From: Myxococcales bacterium
Lineage (GTDB): Bacteria; Myxococcota_A; Polyangia; Fen-1088
DNA: 16,391 bases
Assembly: GCA_003170035.1 (NCBI GenBank)
Contig: PMZX01000395.1
Span: 8,143 to 24,533, forward strand
Direction: 5' to 3'
Position 1 is the first letter of the stretch, and every line of letters begins with the position of its first letter. Below are positions 12,224 through 16,391 of this stretch, piece after piece. The notes under the pieces were generated by a model that ran no database searches, was not told the DNA's origin, and saw only the letters and a program-made list of their open reading frames with translations. The position numbers and the translations under genes are program-made.

Positions 12224-14166
12224 TTGGGCCCGTGACACGCGCTGGCGCCGGGCTGGTTCTGGTTCTGCTCTTGGGCGCGCGGGTCGAGGCGGCCGAGGCG
12301 CGGCCGGATGCCGCGACCGCCTCTGATGCGGGCACGTTCGGTGATGCGAGCGGAGCAGAGGCAGCCAAGCATGAGCAAGCGATAGCCACCGGGGTGTCGC
12401 CACAGGGAGTGACGCCGCCGAGCGAGCCAGCCGCCAGCGCGGGCAAGCCGAACCCTCCAGAGACTCGTGTCCCGTCCGCTGCGGTCAAGCCCCCGGCAAC
12501 CACCGGACAGGCCTTGCCGGGAAAGCCGGTCCAGACGCGTTTTGAGCCGCCTGCTGCGGCCACTCGGGTAACCCTGTCGCTGGCGACACCGTCGCCCGTG
12601 CTGGGAATCGAAGCCGAGACCGAGCTGCGCATTGTGGCCACCGGTGCCTTCACCTCGCCCCTGCCCTTTCCACGAATCCTGTGCAGCGCCGGCCGGGTGG
12701 AAGACCTGGTGCGCGAGGGACCGACCAGCTTCTCGGCCCGCTTTCTCCTGCCTTCCGCCCGTTTCCCCCAGGTGGCGATTGTGGTCGCCGATTTCTCGCA
12801 TGATTCGCTGATTCTGCGCGGGGCTCTGGCCGTGCGACTGCGGGCCGCTGCCAGTCCGGGCTTTCACACCGACCCGGGCGCCAAGGTCACGGTGAAAGTC
12901 GGGGACAAGGAGTTCGGGCCTGTCCACGCACCCGCAGACGGCAACATCCACGTGCCTGTGGTCGTCCCTCCCGGTATCGAATTCGCACTGGCCCGATCGG
13001 TCAACCGCTATGGCAAGGCCAGCCAGCAGCTTCTGGATCTCAAGATTCCGCCCGCCCAGCGGGCGCTGGTGGTTGCGCCCGAGAAGCTGACTGCGGGGAG
13101 CGCCTGCGAGGTCGCGGTTCTGGCCGTGGAGCCCACTGGGCGACTGGTCGATGCATCCACCATCCTGCTGGCTTCTTCAGGGCCGCGGCCCCAGCCGCTC
13201 GGCAGTCGCGCGCCAGGCGAGGCCCGATTCCTGGTGCGCGTGCCGGCCTCGCTGCAAGACCTGACTCTCCACCTCATGGCGTCGCTGCGCGGACAACCAG
13301 ATGTGGCCGCAGAGGCGGACCTGGTGCTGGTTCCGGCGCCGACCGCCCAGGTCCTGCTGCAGCCCGAGGCAATCGAACCTGAGGCAACCCCCCTGCGCAG
13401 CCTGCGCGTCTTCCTGAGTTCGCAGGATGCGTTCGGCAATGCCACCGATGCGGGCGAAGCCTCGGTGCTGGTCGACGGCCGGCCTGTGCGGACCCAGGCC
13501 ACGGAAGACGGCCGCGCGATACTCCTGATCCAGCCGCCCGCCGTGCTGGCCGGACGCGAGGCCATGGAGGTGGAGGCCGTCCTGGACGGCGGACACGCCA
13601 CCGAACGTGTCCCGCTTGCCCTGTTCACGCGCCGCTTGCCTCCCGACCCGGTGCAGCCTCAGCGCTACACGCTCACCCCTCGTCTGGGCTTGCTGTGGAA
13701 CCTGCACCAGGCACCGGGCACCGCCCTGTTCGTCGAGGCGATGGCCTCGCGCCGTCCCGGCGTCGGCGGGTTCGCATTCGGCATCGCGGCCGGTTACTTG
13801 CACAGCCGCGTCTTCACATGGAATGCGGCCGGGGCAGGCGACGTCGTTCTCGACCAGATTCCCCTGCTGGCCCAGGCTCGCTATCGCCGCCGCATCAACC
13901 GGCTCGCTTTGTCGGTTGGCGCGGGGGCCGGGCTGGTGCTGGCGCAGGCCCGCCTCAGTGTCTTCAACAGCGAAATCTCGGGGTACAGCGTGGCCTTTGC
14001 CTGCGAAGGCTCGACCGAGGCCGCTTTCCTCCTGCACCGATCCCAGGTGGTGTTCGGCCTGCGCTACCTGGCCATGTCCTTGGGAAAGCTGTCGAGCGGC
14101 GACGAGATCGTGGGCAACGCAGGCGGCTTCATTGTCGATGCCGGTTACCGAATCGGCTGGAAATGA
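12220..14166 (+). CDS. Exported Ig-repeat protein with C-terminal outer-membrane beta-barrel
   Basis: The 648-aa product starts with a signal peptide (MIGPVTRAGAGLVLVLLLGA, cut near AEA), then an Ala/Pro-rich disordered region to about residue 105. About four Ig-like beta-sandwich segments follow (about 110-480), for example VTLSLATPSPVLGIEAETEL and LVVAPEKLTAGSACEVAVLA. The last 165 residues are amphipathic strands with Gly/aromatic alternation (YTLTPRLGLLWN, FAFGIAAGYLHSRVF, RLALSVGAGAGLVLAQARL, VVFGLRYLAMSLG, GGFIVDAGYRIGW), the size of an eight-stranded barrel. I infer that it sits in the outer membrane with Ig repeats in the periplasm, where they could reach the FecR-domain protein or the kinase. 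No family name is assigned. It closes the coupled block, and no strong terminator is visible after it. Confidence 0.85.
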   Translation: MIGPVTRAGAGLVLVLLLGARVEAAEARPDAATASDAGTFGDASGAEAAKHEQAIATGVSPQGVTPPSEPAASAGKPNPPETRVPSAAVKPPATTGQALPGKPVQTRFEPPAAATRVTLSLATPSPVLGIEAETELRIVATGAFTSPLPFPRILCSAGRVEDLVREGPTSFSARFLLPSARFPQVAIVVADFSHDSLILRGALAVRLRAAASPGFHTDPGAKVTVKVGDKEFGPVHAPADGNIHVPVVVPPGIEFALARSVNRYGKASQQLLDLKIPPAQRALVVAPEKLTAGSACEVAVLAVEPTGRLVDASTILLASSGPRPQPLGSRAPGEARFLVRVPASLQDLTLHLMASLRGQPDVAAEADLVLVPAPTAQVLLQPEAIEPEATPLRSLRVFLSSQDAFGNATDAGEASVLVDGRPVRTQATEDGRAILLIQPPAVLAGREAMEVEAVLDGGHATERVPLALFTRRLPPDPVQPQRYTLTPRLGLLWNLHQAPGTALFVEAMASRRPGVGGFAFGIAAGYLHSRVFTWNAAGAGDVVLDQIPLLAQARYRRRINRLALSVGAGAGLVLAQARLSVFNSEISGYSVAFACEGSTEAAFLLHRSQVVFGLRYLAMSLGKLSSGDEIVGNAGGFIVDAGYRIGWK

Positions 14167-14191
14167 CCCTCCTTGGAGTTCTGGACCTCCT

Positions 14192-14244
14192 CGACAGGCT
14201 TCCCCCAGTCGCTCACGCTCGATCTCGGTCGGTGAAGCCTGACG
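14192..14244. repeat. Imperfect 14-bp inverted repeat
   Basis: CGACAGGCTTCCCC at 14192-14205 and GGTGAAGCCTGACG at 14231-14244 pair at 12 of 14 positions around a 25-base loop. The structure lies 25 bases after the stop of the barrel gene and at the left edge of a discoidin-like remnant. It lacks a T-tract, so it is a weak terminator candidate; it could equally be a REP-like element or the scar of a rearrangement. Confidence 0.5.
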
Positions 14245-14417
14245 TAGGCTACTTCGGCTATCTTCCGGGCTACTCCGGCAGTGGACCCACCACGACGGGC
14301 AACAAAGGGGTTCTGTTTAGTCGGGTGGCTGCGCGCTACGTTCGCCTGGAAGCCGACGCGGTGAACGGCACGGGCGGCGCCCAGGCCACTGAGGTGGTCG
14401 CGGGAGCCAGGCGGTAG
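14232..14417 (+). pseudogene. Discoidin (F5/8 type C)-like C-terminal remnant
   Basis: This frame encodes 61 residues ending in a stop: DVGYFGYLPGYSG, then GVLFSRVAARYVRLEADAVN and TEVVAGARR. The segment ARYVRLEADAVNGTGGAQATEV resembles the last strands of discoidin/F5-8C carbohydrate-binding domains, which typically end with 'ARYVRL.A.SE.NG..WTS.AE..V'. The rest of such a domain (about 140 aa) is absent. The frame stays open to the left into the barrel gene but is a shadow there. No signal peptide or ribosome site is seen at GTG 14232. It is best explained as the relic of a larger gene whose 5' part was lost. The domain match is from memory and the segment is short, so this could also be chance. 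Confidence 0.4.
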
Positions 14418-14420
14418 CAG

Positions 14421-15284
14421 ATGGGATACAATGCGGCCATGCGGTACGCTGTAGCAATGACGGCGTTGCTCACGCTCTCGGCCGGCGTGGCACGTGGGGA
14501 TGAATCGGGCACGGCCCGTGACCACTACATAAAGGGCACGCGGGCCTACGAGCTTGGCCTGTACGACGAAGCGATCGCCGAGTACATGGCGGCGTACAAG
14601 ACAAAGGATGATCCGGCTCTGCTATTCAATCTCGGGCAGGCTCACCGGCTGGCGGGCCACCCTGCCGAGGCGTTGCGCTTCTACAAGACCTATCTGTCAA
14701 AGGTGCCGGAGGCGGACAACCGCACTGATGTGGAATCGAGAATCCGCGAACTGAAGGCGCTGGTTGACAGGCAGAAACAGGCGCAGGCGGAGTTTCCTGC
14801 GGTTTCGGGCGCAAACAATCCACCGGCGGCGACTGGGGCGGCGCCAGCAGGGCCGCTGCCGGGTGTGACCGACGTCCCGACCGACGCGAGCGCCAGCGGC
14901 AATCAGGTGGCCGTGGTGGGAGAGAAGGCTCCGCTTGAGCAAGCGCAGCCGGGCCGGGGAAAGAAGCTGGCGGGGATCGTGGTGGGGGCCGGCGGCCTTG
15001 CCCTGGTGGGCGCGGGCGTCGTTTTCGGCGTGCTGGCAAAGCAAGCCGGCGACCGGCTCACCCAACTCGACCAGAACCGGGGCGTGTTCGATGCCTCCAA
15101 GGAAAGCACTGGCCGGCGGGACCAGGTGCTGGAGGGCGTGTTCATCGGGGTTGGCGCGGCCGCGGTCGCCACCGGCGCCATCCTCTACGTTCTGGGCGCC
15201 CGCGCGGGCCAGGACCAGGCAATCACCCTCTCGCCGGCAGTGGCCGCCCATTGCGCCGGTGCCACCTTGCGGATGGTTTTCTAA
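14421..15284 (+). CDS. TPR protein with two C-terminal membrane segments
   Basis: The 287-aa product has a signal-like N-terminus (hydrophobic run to about residue 24, ending VARG), two TPR units (about 33-66 and 67-100, with AYELGLYDEAIAEYMAAYK and ALLFNLGQAHRLAGHPAEAL), a short helix (LKALVDRQKQAQAE), an Ala/Pro/Gly-rich linker (126-180) and two hydrophobic helices (183-207 and 237-260). A C-terminal strand-like segment ends in Phe. TPRs bind partner proteins; this domain order is one I associate with Myxococcota envelope proteins of unknown role. ATG 14421 has AGGCGG 6 bases upstream; ATG 14439 would also leave a signal peptide but has no clear ribosome site. Its stop overlaps the next start as TAATG. 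Confidence 0.85.
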   Translation: MGYNAAMRYAVAMTALLTLSAGVARGDESGTARDHYIKGTRAYELGLYDEAIAEYMAAYKTKDDPALLFNLGQAHRLAGHPAEALRFYKTYLSKVPEADNRTDVESRIRELKALVDRQKQAQAEFPAVSGANNPPAATGAAPAGPLPGVTDVPTDASASGNQVAVVGEKAPLEQAQPGRGKKLAGIVVGAGGLALVGAGVVFGVLAKQAGDRLTQLDQNRGVFDASKESTGRRDQVLEGVFIGVGAAAVATGAILYVLGARAGQDQAITLSPAVAAHCAGATLRMVF

Positions 15285-15286
15285 TG
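15282..15286 (+). other. TAATG stop-start overlap
   Basis: The TAA stop of the TPR gene shares its last base with the ATG of the Cys-rich lipoprotein gene. GGATGG 8 bases before this ATG can act as a ribosome site. The overlap indicates co-transcription and probably coupled translation of the two envelope proteins. Confidence 0.85.
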
Positions 15287-16369
15287 CTGACACGGTGTCG
15301 CTATGTTTGGGTCGCAGGCCTGCTGCTGGCGGGCTGCTATTCGCCGAGTTTCCAGGATGGCCATCTCCAGTGCGCGGCTTCCGGCCAGCAGTGCCCCAAG
15401 GACTACCACTGCGCGGCGAATAATACCTGCTGGCACAATGGCCGCGATCCCGACGCAGGTCAGGCCCCGGAGGTCGGCATGGCTGCCTCGCCGGACTCGC
15501 CCGTGTCGCCCGACATGCCGGCGCTCGACACTCAACCCCTGGACGCCCCAGTCGATGTGCCGGTGGACGGTGCCATCCAGCCGGACGCGCTGGACGCGAC
15601 CTCCCCGGGCGACACCGGGAGCGTGACCGTGCCGCTCGCCCAGCTCGCGAACGTGTACGCCCTAGTCGTCTGCACCAAAAACTTCGCCTGCTGCACCCAG
15701 GCTGACCTGAAGGGGAAGTCGCTGGCGACCTGTGAATCGACCCTTGTCAGCCAGTTGCAGCCTGGAATCCAGGCAATCTCCGACGGGATCGATCGCGGGC
15801 GCACGGTCTACTATCCGGATCGGGCGGGCCAGTGTCTGCTAGGGATCGAAGGAGTGAGCTGTCAGTCTTGGCCGATTGCCCCCCCGACCCCGCTGCCGGC
15901 AGGGTGCGACGCTATCGTAACCCCCAAGGTCGGGTCCGGGGGCGCGTGTCGGAGCGCCGTAGAATGCATCACCGGTTTCTGTTCAGGCGCGACCTCAACC
16001 GCAGACGGCACATGTTTGCCCAGGGCCGAAAGCGGCGAAACCTGCGCACAGGTCTTGTTCCAGAACAGTTGCCAGGATGGGCTGTTCTGCGATTCGACCA
16101 GCATCTGTTCCGCGACCAAGCCCGAGGGAGCCGTCTGCACGCGAGCCAGGGACTGCACCAGCCAGACCTGCGCCGTCGCGCCTGATGTGGGCGCAGACGC
16201 CGGCAACTCCTGTCAGCCGGCGGCGTGCTACTCGACAGGGCCGTTCCTGGCGGCGGGCTGCTCGATGGGCGGCCGTCCCGCGGCTCTCCCTGGCATCGTC
16301 CTGCTGGTGGCCGCAGTGGTGGCTCTCTTGCGGCGGCGACGATTTCATTCGGTCCGGCCGCGCAACTAG
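15284..16369 (+). CDS. Cys-rich lipoprotein with C-terminal sorting-type tail
   Basis: The 361-aa product starts at the ATG overlapping the TPR stop. An upstream in-frame ATG at 15251 would add residues that break the signal. The signal ends in a perfect lipobox, LAGC, with Cys18. A four-Cys module follows (Cys30, 37, 43, 49), then an Asp/Pro/Ala-rich spacer (about 53-112), a central domain with further Cys (VCTKNFACCTQ, GQCLLGIEGVSCQSW), and Cys-rich repeats of the form GGACRSAVECITGFC / GLFCDSTSICSA / GAVCTRARDCTSQTC. The C-terminus has GCSMGG (Cys326), a hydrophobic helix (about 334-349) and RRRR, the three-part layout of MYXO-CTERM-like tails. An extracellular disulfide-rich surface protein is inferred; no enzymatic motif is recognised. 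Confidence 0.88.
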   Translation: MLTRCRYVWVAGLLLAGCYSPSFQDGHLQCAASGQQCPKDYHCAANNTCWHNGRDPDAGQAPEVGMAASPDSPVSPDMPALDTQPLDAPVDVPVDGAIQPDALDATSPGDTGSVTVPLAQLANVYALVVCTKNFACCTQADLKGKSLATCESTLVSQLQPGIQAISDGIDRGRTVYYPDRAGQCLLGIEGVSCQSWPIAPPTPLPAGCDAIVTPKVGSGGACRSAVECITGFCSGATSTADGTCLPRAESGETCAQVLFQNSCQDGLFCDSTSICSATKPEGAVCTRARDCTSQTCAVAPDVGADAGNSCQPAACYSTGPFLAAGCSMGGRPAALPGIVLLVAAVVALLRRRRFHSVRPRN

Positions 16370-16380
16370 GGGGTGTCCCC
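16370..16380 (+). terminator. GGGG-TGT-CCCC hairpin after the last gene
   Basis: A perfect 4-bp GC stem with a 3-base loop begins directly after the stop codon of the Cys-rich lipoprotein gene. There is no T-run before the window ends, so function as a terminator is doubtful. The same core is found at 2458-2467. Confidence 0.25.
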
Positions 16381-16391
16381 AATAGCCGGGG

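Noticed and set aside
11176..12951. 591-codon minus-strand frame opposite the FecR and barrel genes
   Set aside because: No domain pattern; it crosses the boundaries of several coupled plus-strand genes and has the composition of a shadow frame.
14427..14432. TACAAT as a -10 element for the TPR gene
   Set aside because: It lies within the chosen coding start region and has no -35-like hexamer at a suitable distance.

Overview
The window looks like chromosome from a high-GC, soil-type member of the Myxococcota, probably a Polyangiia-like lineage. That is inferred from several things in the sequence: a Gly/Ser/Thr-rich linker followed by a Cys-hydrophobic-Arg C-terminal tail of the MYXO-CTERM type on a secreted glycoside hydrolase; at least five lipoproteins with low-complexity spacers after the lipidated Cys; Cys-rich surface proteins; and a TPR protein with two C-terminal membrane segments. 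No rRNA, tRNA, CRISPR array, transposase or integrase is visible. Most products are predicted to be exported or envelope-associated.

Left part (1-4959), all on the minus strand: eight genes with gaps of about 50-130 bp. In transcription order they are a small beta-rich protein of unknown function, an acylphosphatase (acyP), a lipoprotein of unknown function, a PAP2-type membrane phosphatase with altered active-site residues, a DUF4919-like lipoprotein, two conserved-looking hypothetical proteins of 126 and 106 aa, and a Gly-rich lipoprotein cut by the left window edge. Apart from acylphosphatase and PAP2, none has an assignable biochemical function.

Divergent intergenic region (4960-5227): 268 bp separates the leftward cluster from the rightward genes. 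It holds a 13-bp perfect palindrome 48 bp before the GH9 start codon.

Right part (5228-16369), all on the plus strand. First is a GH9-family glycosidase (cellulase-like) with a signal peptide, a repeat-rich linker and a MYXO-CTERM-like anchor. Twenty bases later begins a four-gene block: an IPT/TIG lipoprotein, a Cache-HAMP histidine kinase, a membrane-anchored FecR-domain protein, and a signal-peptide protein with Ig-like repeats and a predicted C-terminal outer-membrane beta-barrel. Each of the three junctions is a 4-bp ATGA overlap, so these genes are very probably translationally coupled. No response regulator or sigma factor is adjacent. This is the most interesting system in the window: a candidate trans-envelope sensing module spanning outer membrane, periplasm and inner membrane.

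After it come a short discoidin-like remnant preceded by an imperfect 14-bp inverted repeat, then a TPR protein and a Cys-rich lipoprotein joined by a TAATG overlap. The last protein carries both an N-terminal lipobox and a C-terminal sorting-type tail.
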